Assembly: GCF_015476655.1 (NCBI RefSeq)
Contig: NZ_JABFHF010000007.1
Coordinates: 1 to 64,000, forward strand
Origin: Aquiflexum lacus
Lineage (GTDB): Bacteria > Bacteroidota > Bacteroidia > Cytophagales > Cyclobacteriaceae
Direction of reading: 5' to 3'
Length of the DNA stretch: 64,000 nucleotides
Shown here one piece after another: positions 27,220-35,998 of the stretch (the stretch's first letter is position 1; each line of letters begins with the position of its first letter). The notes under the pieces were generated by a model. It saw only the letters and a list, made by a program, of their open reading frames with translations. It was not told the DNA's origin and did not search any database. Position numbers and translations under genes: made by a program.

Positions 27220-27451
27220 TTTCTCTGGATTTTCTTACTGAAATTATTCTTGTCATATCATTTCTGATGGTGAATATTGCCGACCAAATACTATGATTGA
27301 ATTGGGCAATCAATAAATAGCGTTTTTCATCGATTGTTTTTGCCTCAATAACTACTCCGTTTGGGTCATCCTATAATTGCTTTGCTTGATTAAAATCAAT
27401 ACCATGTTTAATTCTATTTGATTCACTTTTTTGAGGGTCGAATTCAAACAT
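27191..27451 (-). pseudogene. brnT: BrnT-like RNase toxin, interrupted by an amber codon
   Basis: The frame from ATG 27451 to TGA 27191 encodes 86 codons in BrnT register: MFEFDPQKSESNRIKHGIDF, then NQAKQL, a TAG at codon 27, then DDPNGVVIEAKTIDEKRYLL, ..., RIISVRKSRENEKAIYY. The conserved BrnT sequence at this place is (L)W(E/D)DP, so TGG (Trp) probably became TAG by one transition (27371-27373). The rest of the frame, including the C-terminal RIISVRKS..E motif, is intact, so the change looks recent. Without suppression only 26 residues are made. It overlaps brnA by 29 bases. Confidence 0.8.
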
Positions 27452-27639
27452 TTCTTAAATTTAAGTCAAACAACAATTGATAGTTTGTCAAAAATAAGTA
27501 AAAACGGCTTAATTAACGTTGCTTTTTTGCATGTTTCTTAACTTCAATTATCTATACATTTAAAAAGAATCAAGCAAAAACTCCCCAGCGGATATATGAA
27601 TTGAACTCTGCTGAATAAGGAAGGAGTTTTATTGATTTT

Positions 27640-27800
27640 ATACGCTGCGGTTGGCAGTCTGAAGACTGCAATGGGGTGGTCCAAGTCTGAAGACTTGAAC
27701 CAATCCTGTCCGAATGTGGATTAATTCTGTCCATGCCTGCCAAAGGTAGTTAGGTCTGAAGACTTGAACCAATTTGAAGTCTTGAACCATTCTGAGCGAA
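27640..27800. repeat. Cluster of short GTCTGAAGAC palindromes
   Basis: Three hairpins built on TCTGAAGA: GCAGTCTGAAGACTGC (27652), AAGTCTGAAGACTT (27682) and GGTCTGAAGACTTGAACC (27751), plus a partial GAAGTCTTGAACCA. They lie between the toxin relic and the nosY 3' end and may act as terminators for the nos operon. Sequence 27452-27640 holds no gene. Confidence 0.6.
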
Positions 27801-27822
27801 TGTTGTAATTTATTCAATCCCC

Positions 27823-28590
27823 TCAAAAATCTTTTTTCCTAAATACCCGCATCGCCACTCCCAATGGCCATAACATCCATAGCAGCATCATCGCTGAAGA
27901 GAGCAATATTCCCTTGGCAGATCCGAAGAAATTCTGGAAAAAGGCCCCTGTATATCCCATCAAGGCGGAGATGTCCAACTGCATCAGCATAATGATACGC
28001 CCAAGGTCAACGGGATTGAAGAAAACTAAGCCCAAGGTGGTTTTTTCCAGCGGGTAGTCAGCGAAACTGTAAATCAGGTACAACACAAATCCATCATAGA
28101 TCAGCGAGAAATAAATCCAGAAGGATAAGCTGATACCAATGGCCTTAGCTTTGTCCCGGGTAAGTACGGAGGCAAGGAAGGCCAACCCTGCAAAAACCAC
28201 ACTCAGGGCTATCCCTATTCCCAACAAAGTGAGAACAGTACTATCTGCTCCCCATAGTATCATGGGGATGCCAAACCCAATGACAATGGCTGCGCTCAAC
28301 ATGATGACCACCGCCAAAACCTGACTCAAGAAAACATCTCGTCTCTTTACCGGTTGCGCGAGCATCAGCTCGGTAAATTCCAAATTATTGAAAAAGTGTG
28401 TGGTAGCAAATACGGCAGCTATCAAGGGGACAATCATCAACATGATATTGAGCAAACTTAAAGAAACCTTGCTCATGTCTTCAGAGACCTGATAGATGGA
28501 AACAGCCACCAAAATCATAAAGATGGTATATAGTATCGCAAACCTACTTTTCACAATATCGTAAAGCGAGTATTTCAGTAACTTAAACAT
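27823..28590 (-). CDS. nosY: ABC transporter permease NosY
   Basis: A 255-residue inner-membrane permease with about six transmembrane helices. The N-terminus (LKYSLYDIVKSRFAILY) and the LAQPVKRRDVFLSQ cytoplasmic loop are typical of NosY in clade II nos clusters. With NosF and NosD it forms the complex needed to build the CuZ centre of N2O reductase, likely by handling a sulfur compound. Last gene of the operon; its start overlaps nosF by 8 bases. Confidence 0.9.
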   Translation of the reverse strand: MFKLLKYSLYDIVKSRFAILYTIFMILVAVSIYQVSEDMSKVSLSLLNIMLMIVPLIAAVFATTHFFNNLEFTELMLAQPVKRRDVFLSQVLAVVIMLSAAIVIGFGIPMILWGADSTVLTLLGIGIALSVVFAGLAFLASVLTRDKAKAIGISLSFWIYFSLIYDGFVLYLIYSFADYPLEKTTLGLVFFNPVDLGRIIMLMQLDISALMGYTGAFFQNFFGSAKGILLSSAMMLLWMLWPLGVAMRVFRKKDF

Positions 28591-29326
28591 GGCTTAAATC
28601 AGTTATTTTCTTCTTTTTTTTTAAACTCCATTCCATCAATCTGGCTATGGCTGTTGAGAATTTTTCTTCCCCTGTGATATCCTTTAGGCTGTTAATGGTA
28701 TCATTGAAAAAGACTTCTCCCTCATTGATATAGATGGCATGGTCAGTCAACTCATCCAATTCACTGAGAATGTGGGAGGTGATCAAGATGAGTTTGCCTG
28801 TATCACGTTCTTTCTTGATTTTATTTTTCAAGGTTTCCACCGCCATTGGATCAAGACCTGCGGTGGGTTCATCCAAGATCAGGATTTCAGCCCTGAACAT
28901 AAAGGCAAGGGCGGCACTCACCTTTTGACGGGTTCCCCCACTTAGGGTGTGCATGGGTTTGTCCATGATTTTGTCTAGGCCAAAAGCTTCTATCAGATCA
29001 AGGTCATATTCTTTTATTCCCGGTCTCATGTCCTGCATCATGCTGAAAAGTTGTCCAATACGTATATTGTCAGGGTAGCGACCTATCTGAGGCATGTAAC
29101 CAATATTGGATCTGTAAGCAAAATTTCCTTTGATGGATTCTCCCTGAACAAACACTTCCCCTGTGTTGGGAATGACCATGCCAAGGATAATTTTGATCAG
29201 CGTGGTTTTTCCGGAACCGTTTGGCCCCATCAATGCATAACTTTTGCCTGCATCAAACTCTAGGTTGAAATCTTTCAAAACTTCAAGTTTGCCGAATTTT
29301 TTATGGATTTGTTGTGCCGAAATCAT
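28583..29326 (-). CDS. nosF: ABC transporter ATPase NosF
   Basis: A 247-residue nucleotide-binding subunit: Walker A GPNGSGKTT, Q-loop GYMPQIGRYPDN, signature LSGGTRQKV, Walker B ILILDEPTAGLD and the switch His in LITSHILSE. It pairs with NosY and NosD for CuZ maturation. It overlaps nosD by 26 bases at its start and nosY by 8 bases at its stop, so all three are translationally coupled. Confidence 0.93.
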   Translation of the reverse strand: MISAQQIHKKFGKLEVLKDFNLEFDAGKSYALMGPNGSGKTTLIKIILGMVIPNTGEVFVQGESIKGNFAYRSNIGYMPQIGRYPDNIRIGQLFSMMQDMRPGIKEYDLDLIEAFGLDKIMDKPMHTLSGGTRQKVSAALAFMFRAEILILDEPTAGLDPMAVETLKNKIKKERDTGKLILITSHILSELDELTDHAIYINEGEVFFNDTINSLKDITGEEKFSTAIARLMEWSLKKKKKITDLSHV

Positions 29327-30542
29327 AAGGTTTCATTTTAGGGGAGTTGTCAATCATATTTTCAGGAGTAATGGAAGGAATGACTTTTTCCATTCTGTCC
29401 AAGAGCGTTACCATAAAACTTCTCCAAAGTATTACAGCTGAGGGTATTTTTTCGACGATGACGCTAAAGAGGCTAATGGGTCGGTATGGGATATCACCGA
29501 TTTTATCTTTGTCCAAATCATATCCCTCGTATTTATCCCAGTAGTTTTCCTGAAGCTTATTCAGAACCAAACTGCCATTGGTGCTGATGTCGAAAGTATT
29601 GGCAAAGAAGTTATTGGCTTCGAAAGTATTTTGATCACAGCTTGCCATCAACTTCAAAGCCCAACCATTATTATTGAAGGAATTGTTTTTGAAGATGGTC
29701 CGGCTGCTTCCTTCCATATAAATACCAATGGTGTTCTTGCGGAAGATATTGCCAACAACTTCACTGTCACTGATATCTTTGAGCAGGATGCCATAAGAAC
29801 TTGGACCTTCATTCTCTTCAAAAATATTTTCTTTCATCAGTACATTTTTGGTATACATAACAGCTACACCTGCACCATTTTTTTTGAAAGTATTTTTGAT
29901 GTAGCTGTTGTCATGTGAAAACATAAAATGTAGACCATACCTGTTATTTTCTTCTATGAAATTACCCTGACTGACAGTGTTGGTGACAAACTCAAGGTAA
30001 ATTCCGTCCCGGTGTCCTTTCACATAATTCTTTTCGATATGGGAGTCTTTACATTTCCAGAGGTGGATGCCATTTCCAGTTTGGTATTCTTTTTCTGCTG
30101 TCGAAACCAAATGATTATTTGTGATGGTCATGTTGGAGGAGTTCGAAAAATGAAGACCAAAAAAAGTGTTTTCCAATTGCACATTATCCACACTGCAATT
30201 TTTCGAATCAAAAAACTTGATCCCAGCAGAATCGTCCATATTTGATTTTCCAGTGTTGATGATTTTGATTCCCTTGAAGTGAATATTTTCACCGGCCACC
30301 AAAAATATATTTCCTTTGTCCCGCCCATCGATAATTGGAAATGATTCTCCCAAAATGGTCAATGGTTTTCGGATGATAATTTCATTTTCCTGATAGAGAC
30401 CTGAACTCAGAAGTAAAGTATCTCCGTCAGAAGCATTATTTACAGCCTCCTTAATGGACTGCCCAGCCCTAAGCCGAATAGTCTCCGCCCCAGATGGAAA
30501 AGCCATTAGGACTGTCAGTATCAATGTGAATATTGCTTTCAT
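29301..30542 (-). CDS. nosD: NosD, periplasmic beta-helix maturation factor
   Basis: A 413-residue secreted protein. Signal peptide MKAIFTLILTVLMAFPSGAE, then a right-handed parallel beta-helix of NosD/CASH repeats (Asn-rich rungs such as NSNMTITNNHLVS, GNIFRKNTIGIYMEGS). It is needed, with NosF and NosY, for CuZ assembly in NosZ. The ATG at 30542 begins the signal peptide. The frame is open for 35 more codons upstream, but that DNA is the heptamer repeat array. Confidence 0.92.
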   Translation of the reverse strand: MKAIFTLILTVLMAFPSGAETIRLRAGQSIKEAVNNASDGDTLLLSSGLYQENEIIIRKPLTILGESFPIIDGRDKGNIFLVAGENIHFKGIKIINTGKSNMDDSAGIKFFDSKNCSVDNVQLENTFFGLHFSNSSNMTITNNHLVSTAEKEYQTGNGIHLWKCKDSHIEKNYVKGHRDGIYLEFVTNTVSQGNFIEENNRYGLHFMFSHDNSYIKNTFKKNGAGVAVMYTKNVLMKENIFEENEGPSSYGILLKDISDSEVVGNIFRKNTIGIYMEGSSRTIFKNNSFNNNGWALKLMASCDQNTFEANNFFANTFDISTNGSLVLNKLQENYWDKYEGYDLDKDKIGDIPYRPISLFSVIVEKIPSAVILWRSFMVTLLDRMEKVIPSITPENMIDNSPKMKPYDFGTTNP

Positions 30543-30559
30543 TTTACTGTGGTTTAATT

Positions 30560-30667
30560 TTTTGAGAACCAAAGCCTCCCCGAGTATCGGGTAGCCAAGA
30601 ATCAAGAAGCGAGAACCGAGATGCGAGAGCCAAGAAGCAAGAGCCAAGAATCGAGAGCTGAGATAAA
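30560..30667. repeat. Heptanucleotide array between nosL and nosD
   Basis: Units such as AAGAATC, AAGAAGC, GAGAACC, GAGATGC, GAGAGCC, AAGAAGC, AAGAGCC, AAGAATC, GAGAGCT, preceded by CCCGAGTATCGGG. The rest of the gap to 30857 has a CTGCCAAAGGCAGGCAGG hairpin (~30768) and a second, pyrimidine 7-base array (CTTCAATCTAAAATCTACC..., 30810-30856). The array lies inside an operon, so it must be transcribed. Confidence 0.75.
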
Positions 30668-30857
30668 TTCCATATTTAACCCATTTCTAATCGATAAACG
30701 CCTCAAGAGATGTCGCACGATGGGCTACCCTAATTATAAAGGTTACTAGAAGTGCACCTCCTGCCAAAGGCAGGCAGGCGCAATGACGCCCTTGAATCTT
30801 GTCACCCTTCCTCCCTCATCCTTCTTCAATCTAAAATCTACCCTCTACAATCTACCT

Positions 30858-31289
30858 TCACTTAAACTGCGTCACCAATTCTCCCCAAGCCAAATACACT
30901 CCGCCATGCTCTTTTTTATACTTCTTGAGCGTTTCATAATCTGAAAAGGCAATGATATTGCTGGCCATAGGGGTTTTGAAAGCTTCCGATTTGAGGTAAA
31001 ATGACATCATCGCATCGGAAAGTGATTCCGGTTGATCGTAATCTGTAATCAGGATATGTTTAAGGTCTTGTTCATTGACCTCATCAGAATCCAGAAAGGA
31101 CATCAGGCAATTGACATCATCAAAGATGTAAATCTTTCCTTTTTGCGTGACCACTTCTGCACCATAATGCGGATCCATCAATTTCATTTTGCAATGATGA
31201 CAGACATCCTCTCCGTAATTGATAGCTCGTGGGTCAGCACTGCAGCCAAAGAGGAGAGCGATTAGGAGTATGTTTATGAGATGTTTCAT
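30858..31289 (-). CDS. nosL: NosL copper chaperone lipoprotein
   Basis: A 143-residue lipoprotein with lipobox LLFGC. The copper motif CHHCKM appears soon after the N-terminus, followed by LMDPHYGAEVV, GKIYIFDDVNCLMSFL and a C-terminal YKKEHGGVYLAWGEL, all characteristic of NosL. It delivers Cu(I) to the NosZ CuZ site. ATG 31289 starts the signal peptide; upstream in-frame codons lie in the heptamer repeats and are rejected. Separated from nosD by ~315 bases of repeat DNA. Confidence 0.92.
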   Translation of the reverse strand: MKHLINILLIALLFGCSADPRAINYGEDVCHHCKMKLMDPHYGAEVVTQKGKIYIFDDVNCLMSFLDSDEVNEQDLKHILITDYDQPESLSDAMMSFYLKSEAFKTPMASNIIAFSDYETLKKYKKEHGGVYLAWGELVTQFK

Positions 31290-31298
31290 TTTTTGAGA

Positions 31299-31566
31299 CA
31301 TAAGACGTGAGACATAAGATGTGAGATTGGAGAAATAAGAACCGAGATGCGAGAACCGAGATGTTGGTGATAGAAACAAGACCCAAGATGTTAGAGCCAA
31401 GAAACAAGATTTGAGATATAGCCTAATTTAATCCCCCCCGATACATACAGAGGCCTAAATCTTCAATCTAAAATCTAAGATCTAAAATCCTTCCTTCATC
31501 CCTCATCCTTTCTCCTTCATCTTTTCTGCTTCCCCCATACTTGGTACTTTGTACATGGTACTTCGT
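31299..31566. repeat. Double heptanucleotide array upstream of nosL
   Basis: 31299-31417: units such as GTGAGAC, ATAAGAC, ATAAGAT, CCGAGAT, GCGAGAA, AAGACCC, AAGAAAC. 31455-31566: the complementary flavour (ATCTAAA, ATCTAAG, CTTCATC, CCTCATC) ending with CTTGGTA, CTTTGTA, CATGGTA, CTTCGTA just before the next gene. It separates nosL from the membrane-protein gene at 31570. No gene in this interval. Confidence 0.75.
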
Positions 31567-31569
31567 ACT

Positions 31570-32139
31570 TCACTTCCTCCTCCATTCAGTTACCACTACT
31601 ACTATCATTATCAATGCCGATACAGTTATAATCCAACCTCCTATATCAGGCCCAGAGTATGAAAGGAAATTCAACAGCTGCTTATATCCGATCAATGGTG
31701 GCTGATAGGCCATTCCGGGGACTTTTATAGCTGCGGTGGGATCCAGATTATGTCCATAATCATATCCCCATATATACATATCTACGAGTACTCCAATTCC
31801 CATTAGGACAATAAGTCCGAAGAAGGAATATACCATCCATTTTTTTGCAATGATCGCAGATAAAATGCCAAACCCAATGATGGCTCCAAATACATAAATG
31901 AGGTAAGTGAATTCAGGAAACATTTCTACCCCTATATGTTTCATTCCTATGTAATGGTTGACTCCATTGATGATATCCACATCACCACTGAGCTTGTCAA
32001 TCCATATTTTCATATTCAAGCCTTCAGGATATTGTGGTGCCCAAAGACTGATTTGCCAAAGTGGTGTGAAGTAGGCTGAGACCATTAATAGGGCAGCTAT
32101 TAACACCAAAACTCTGTTTATGGGAAGGAGATTCTTCAT
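31570..32139 (-). CDS. Nos-cluster integral membrane protein
   Basis: A 189-residue protein with about four or five transmembrane helices and a long periplasmic loop after helix 1 that includes MKIWIDKLSGDVDIINGVNHYIGMKHIGVEMFP in part and several His, Met and Asp residues that could bind metal. It lies directly downstream of nosZ (55 bases) and upstream of nosL. Members of this family accompany nosZ in Bacteroidota and other clade II clusters; role not established, plausibly copper handling or electron transfer. Confidence 0.8.
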   Translation of the reverse strand: MKNLLPINRVLVLIAALLMVSAYFTPLWQISLWAPQYPEGLNMKIWIDKLSGDVDIINGVNHYIGMKHIGVEMFPEFTYLIYVFGAIIGFGILSAIIAKKWMVYSFFGLIVLMGIGVLVDMYIWGYDYGHNLDPTAAIKVPGMAYQPPLIGYKQLLNFLSYSGPDIGGWIITVSALIMIVVVVTEWRRK

Positions 32140-32194
32140 GTTGATTTTAGTAAACCGCCAGCATTTTTGCTGGCGGTATTTGGATGTTAGGCAA

Positions 32195-34159
32195 CTATTC
32201 TGCCTCGCCTGTTGAGAATTTTAAAGGTGTATTGCTGCCTGCTGCCGATACCCTGATATACCCTTGCATCTCCTGATGCAATGCAGAACAGAAATCTGTG
32301 CAATAGAAGGGGAAAATTCCAACTCTATCCGGCACCCATTTCAGCGTAGCTGTTTCACCTGGCATTACAAGCAGTTCAGCCGTATTAGCTCCTTTTACTG
32401 CTAAGCCATGTGGTACATCCCAATCTTGTTCCAGGTTGGTCATGTGGAAGTAAACTTCATCACCAACCCTTACGCCTTCAATATTGTCGGGTCTGAAATT
32501 GGATCGAATACTGGTCAGGTAAATGTGAATTTTATTTCCATCTCTCTCTACCCGGGCGTCGTTGATTCCTTTGAGTGCTCTAGGATGATTATTGTCTTCC
32601 ATTTTGTAAAACTTCACCTGCTTATCCATGATCAAAGATGCAGGAAATGCTTCTGCGTAATGTGGCTCACCAATAGTAGGAAAGTCAAGAAGAAGCTGCA
32701 TTTTATCTCCGGAAATATCATATAGCTGTGCGGAATGTGCCAATTCCGGACCAGTTGGCAGATATCTGTCCTTGGTGATTTTATTGTAAGCAACCATATA
32801 TTTTCCATGAGGCTTCCCTGTAGGACCGCCCGGGATCATTAAGTGACCAACTGAATAATAGGTGGGTACCCGATCCACCACTTCAAGTGTTTCTATATTC
32901 CATTTTACAATTTCAGAGGATACAAACATAGAAGTGTAAGCAAAACCTTTACCGTCAAACTCAGTGTGTAAAGGACCTAAACCGGGTTTCTGCACTTCTC
33001 CGTGCAGGACAGACTCGTAGTTCAATACGGGCATTCCCTGCAATGAGCCTTCAAAATCCTCATTTTCAATGGCTTTTAGCATCTTGGTAAATGAAAATAC
33101 CGGAATTATTGCAGCTAATTTCCCACTACCAATAATATATTCACCTGTAGGATCAGTATCAGTACCGTGAGGAGATTTGGGGCAAGGGATAAAATACACC
33201 ATGTCTTTCAATTCCGTTGGGTCTAGGACCAAAACCTCGTTTTTGATGGTAGATACCCCTGTATGTGTATGCTCATCCCAAACATTATGTGCGTATTTCA
33301 CACTTTGTTTTTTTCCTTTTCCCTGCTTGATATATTCCTCTGCTTTCTTCCAATTGACAGCCATGATATAATCCTTGTCTTTTTGGGAGGCGTTGACTTC
33401 AAGAAGGGTGTGCGCCATTTCTGTGTTATAAGTGGAGAAAAAGAACCAGCCATGAGATTTTTTCTTACCAGCCCTTGCTAAATCGAAGTTGAAAGGGGGC
33501 GCCTCAATTTGGAAACTGAGGTCCATCTGACCGGATTCAGGGTCTACACTGATAAAACTGATGTGTCCCTTGAAATTTTCCTTGTAGGTTGAGATGGGTA
33601 CGTCCCTGTTTTCATCTGAACCGGTTGGAACAGAAAATCTAGTGCCTGCTACCACATATTCAGTGTTTTCTGTAATATATGGAGAGGAGTGATTTCCTGC
33701 TGAATTGGGAATTTCTATGATCTCCACAGTTTTGAAAGTAGTCAGGTCCACCCTAGCTATTCGCGGGGTATTATTTGCGTTGCCAAATGCCCATCTTGCG
33801 TCGTGTTCCGCATTGGTGGTAGAAATCGATATATGGTGCAAATCATCCCAAGGGACAAAACCATTTGATGTGTTCAACATAGGTTTGGTCTCCTCTGAAA
33901 ATCCATATCCGTTTTCGGGATGAACTGAAAATACCGGGAGTATCTTGAATACCCTTCCTGATGGAAGCCCTACGACCGACATCTGACCGTTAAATCCACC
34001 TGAAACTATGTTGTAAAATTCATCATATTGTCCAGGTGGGACATATACTTTACTGGCTGCATCACCGGAGATCGTGCTTTGCGCTCCTTTAGGTTTACAT
34101 CCATAGGCAAAAGCCATTGCTATCGCAGCCCCTGCCAATAACCACATTCTTGTTTTCAT
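32195..34159 (-). CDS. nosZ: Nitrous-oxide reductase, Sec-type (clade II)
   Basis: A 654-residue periplasmic copper enzyme that reduces N2O to N2. The N-terminus is a Sec/lipoprotein-like signal ending AFAYGC, with no twin-Arg motif, which defines clade II. The seven-bladed propeller carries CuZ His residues in EHDARW, DEHTHTG, SPHGTD, GPLHTEF, GKPHGK and GEPHYAE. The C-terminal cupredoxin domain has the CuA motif CTDFCSALHQEMQGY. All key ligands appear present. Electrons probably come from the cytochrome c encoded just upstream. No NO or nitrite reductase genes are in this window. Confidence 0.97.
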   Translation of the reverse strand: MKTRMWLLAGAAIAMAFAYGCKPKGAQSTISGDAASKVYVPPGQYDEFYNIVSGGFNGQMSVVGLPSGRVFKILPVFSVHPENGYGFSEETKPMLNTSNGFVPWDDLHHISISTTNAEHDARWAFGNANNTPRIARVDLTTFKTVEIIEIPNSAGNHSSPYITENTEYVVAGTRFSVPTGSDENRDVPISTYKENFKGHISFISVDPESGQMDLSFQIEAPPFNFDLARAGKKKSHGWFFFSTYNTEMAHTLLEVNASQKDKDYIMAVNWKKAEEYIKQGKGKKQSVKYAHNVWDEHTHTGVSTIKNEVLVLDPTELKDMVYFIPCPKSPHGTDTDPTGEYIIGSGKLAAIIPVFSFTKMLKAIENEDFEGSLQGMPVLNYESVLHGEVQKPGLGPLHTEFDGKGFAYTSMFVSSEIVKWNIETLEVVDRVPTYYSVGHLMIPGGPTGKPHGKYMVAYNKITKDRYLPTGPELAHSAQLYDISGDKMQLLLDFPTIGEPHYAEAFPASLIMDKQVKFYKMEDNNHPRALKGINDARVERDGNKIHIYLTSIRSNFRPDNIEGVRVGDEVYFHMTNLEQDWDVPHGLAVKGANTAELLVMPGETATLKWVPDRVGIFPFYCTDFCSALHQEMQGYIRVSAAGSNTPLKFSTGEAE

Positions 34160-34182
34160 TTTTGTTTGGGATTTAATTGGAA

Positions 34183-34674
34183 TTAATTTATTGCGGCATC
34201 TTTAGTACCAGTTCTTTCAAGATCATTTTGGCGGAGAAATTCCAGAATGTCTCTTGAATCATCCAAAGTGATGTTTTGATTGGGCATCCTTGTGAGACAT
34301 TCCTCTAAAAGCGCTTGAGCAACAGGATCTTCATCGAGCATCACCTCTACATTGGTAATCATGTTCATGATCCACTCAGGACGTCTTCTGTTGGTAACAC
34401 CTTCAAATCCAGGCCCAACTAATCGCTTGTCATTGTATTGGTGGCATGCGGTACATTTCATGTCAAGAATTGCCTTACCATTGTTTGCCATGGATTCGTC
34501 TATTCCATCACCGAGATCTACATTTTTGATTTCACCGATACCCTTTGGATCAGCGGGTTTCTCTGTTTCGGCACTTGGTGGGGTGTAGGAGCCTTGGTTT
34601 TCACCTCCTCCACCTCCACAACTGATCATGAGGAGTAATGCTGCTCCAAATGACATGAGCATTGAAGTTTTCAT
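34183..34674 (-). CDS. Possible separate cytochrome c lipoprotein (internal start)
   Basis: The same frame contains ATG 34674 preceded by AATAAACAAACAAACT, which looks like a leader rather than coding DNA. From here a 163-residue lipoprotein reads: signal with lipobox MISC, Gly/Asn linker, acidic helix, CTACHQYNDKRLVGPGFEGV, and a helical end. In related nos clusters a cytochrome c of this type precedes nosZ as its own gene and feeds electrons to it. I cannot tell from sequence whether the fused or the internal product is made. Confidence 0.55.
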   Translation of the reverse strand: MKTSMLMSFGAALLLMISCGGGGGENQGSYTPPSAETEKPADPKGIGEIKNVDLGDGIDESMANNGKAILDMKCTACHQYNDKRLVGPGFEGVTNRRRPEWIMNMITNVEVMLDEDPVAQALLEECLTRMPNQNITLDDSRDILEFLRQNDLERTGTKDAAIN

Positions 34675-35994
34675 AGTTTGTTTGTTTATTGAAATTTGAG
34701 TTTTGGATTTTATTTGATTTAGAATGTTTGAAGGGGTTTTTTGGTTTTTCACCATGCTGATCAAGAGTAATATCAAGGCCAATGGAAATAGGGTGGAGGA
34801 GAGGAATAATAGCAAGTGATATTGTGGGATAAATCCCATTTTGGCCCAAAGCAATGTGCCTTGTCCCAATAAGAGGATCTCGGAACTGATAAATCCAAGG
34901 CTCAGAATGATCCAAGCCCATTTGGAGGTGCCGTTGGCAGGGAGCCAACCATTTTTAACTGCAAGACCACCGATACCAAAAGTGATGGCACCGAGCATCA
35001 CCAAATGAATAAATCCAATGACATACATTCTGATGGTAAATGCCATCGTAGCCATATCGGGAATGACCAGGGTAATCTGAATGATTGCTTTTGCCAGCAA
35101 ACTCAAAATTCCAAGATAGATCATGCCATCTATCCAGTGGTTTGGAATTTTTAGAAAATCCGAATTGAGGAATCTTGTAGATTTTAAAATCCAGATATAG
35201 GCGATACCTTGAAGCAGGACGCCAAGTGTATTGAAAAAATAAAGACTTTCAATTGGTGTGCTCCAGGATACTGCTAAAGCAAAAGTGAAGAATAAAGATA
35301 GGTTGAGCAGAAGAAATGTGATTTTGCTGATATTGACGGTAAATCCTTTTTGGATGGCGAAGTGCACCAAAAAGCCCAACAAAGCATAGACAAACCATCC
35401 ATTGAGTTGGAAGTGTAGAAACCACTGGACACTTATAAAATATAGCGGGTGCAATCTTCCCAAAATTGACCCAATGGGTGCAAGGGCCCATAGTCCTAAA
35501 CTGGAAATCAAAAGCCAATAGATCGAATATCGGATCAGTTTGATGGAGGGTGAGTTGGTTTGTTTACTCAAATCATTTAAAAAATAAAAGGCGAAGGCAT
35601 AGCTCACCAAAAGATGAATGGTTGAAAAAGTAATACTGATCATTCCATAGCCTTGAAAGGGGAAACTGAACATCATACCGAAATTGGCAATGACGGCTAA
35701 GAAAAATAATTTTCGGTAGATATTAAGCCGGCTCTCTTCTTTCACCAAAGTAAACACCATTACTCCCGAAACCAACAGATATCCCCATCCCAATAATGCG
35801 ATGTGGGAATGGGCATGAAGCAGGTGTTTGTATTCAAAGTAAGGGATCTCTCCAAGGTGAAAGTACCTCATGGCCAATCCAAAAAAAGAGGCAAACAAAA
35901 AGAACAAGACTGCCCATCCCATCCAGGTCTTGGCAAGCAAATGACCTAAAGTAAATTGCCTTTGAGTTGTGGTATAGGGATGGGCAGTATGCAT
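34183..35994 (-). CDS. Multi-pass membrane protein fused in frame to a cytochrome c lipoprotein
   Basis: One 603-residue open frame made of two parts. Residues ~1-435: about 12 transmembrane helices, with HAHSHIALLGWGYLLVSG and WFLHFQLNGWFVYALLGF, resembling heme-copper-oxidase-subunit-I/NnrS-like proteins found beside ric genes. Residues 441-603: a complete lipoprotein-type start (MKTSMLMSFGAALLLMISC), Gly-rich linker, then a c-type heme site CTACH and a possible Met ligand in RMPNQN. The joint includes an A-rich stretch typical of a 5' leader, so two ancestral genes may have lost the stop between them; translation may also start inside at 34674. Begins 4 bases after ric. Confidence 0.75.
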   Translation of the reverse strand: MHTAHPYTTTQRQFTLGHLLAKTWMGWAVLFFLFASFFGLAMRYFHLGEIPYFEYKHLLHAHSHIALLGWGYLLVSGVMVFTLVKEESRLNIYRKLFFLAVIANFGMMFSFPFQGYGMISITFSTIHLLVSYAFAFYFLNDLSKQTNSPSIKLIRYSIYWLLISSLGLWALAPIGSILGRLHPLYFISVQWFLHFQLNGWFVYALLGFLVHFAIQKGFTVNISKITFLLLNLSLFFTFALAVSWSTPIESLYFFNTLGVLLQGIAYIWILKSTRFLNSDFLKIPNHWIDGMIYLGILSLLAKAIIQITLVIPDMATMAFTIRMYVIGFIHLVMLGAITFGIGGLAVKNGWLPANGTSKWAWIILSLGFISSEILLLGQGTLLWAKMGFIPQYHLLLFLSSTLFPLALILLLISMVKNQKTPSNILNQIKSKTQISINKQTMKTSMLMSFGAALLLMISCGGGGGENQGSYTPPSAETEKPADPKGIGEIKNVDLGDGIDESMANNGKAILDMKCTACHQYNDKRLVGPGFEGVTNRRRPEWIMNMITNVEVMLDEDPVAQALLEECLTRMPNQNITLDDSRDILEFLRQNDLERTGTKDAAIN

Positions 35995-35998
35995 CTGC

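Noticed and set aside
30543-30647. N-terminal extension of NosD
   Set aside because: The 35 extra codons translate the 7-base repeat array (SWLSHLGSRFLIL-type heptad pattern) and precede a perfect signal peptide start at 30542.
31290-31400. N-terminal extension of NosL
   Set aside because: Same cause: repeat DNA read as protein; ATG 31289 begins a normal lipoprotein signal.
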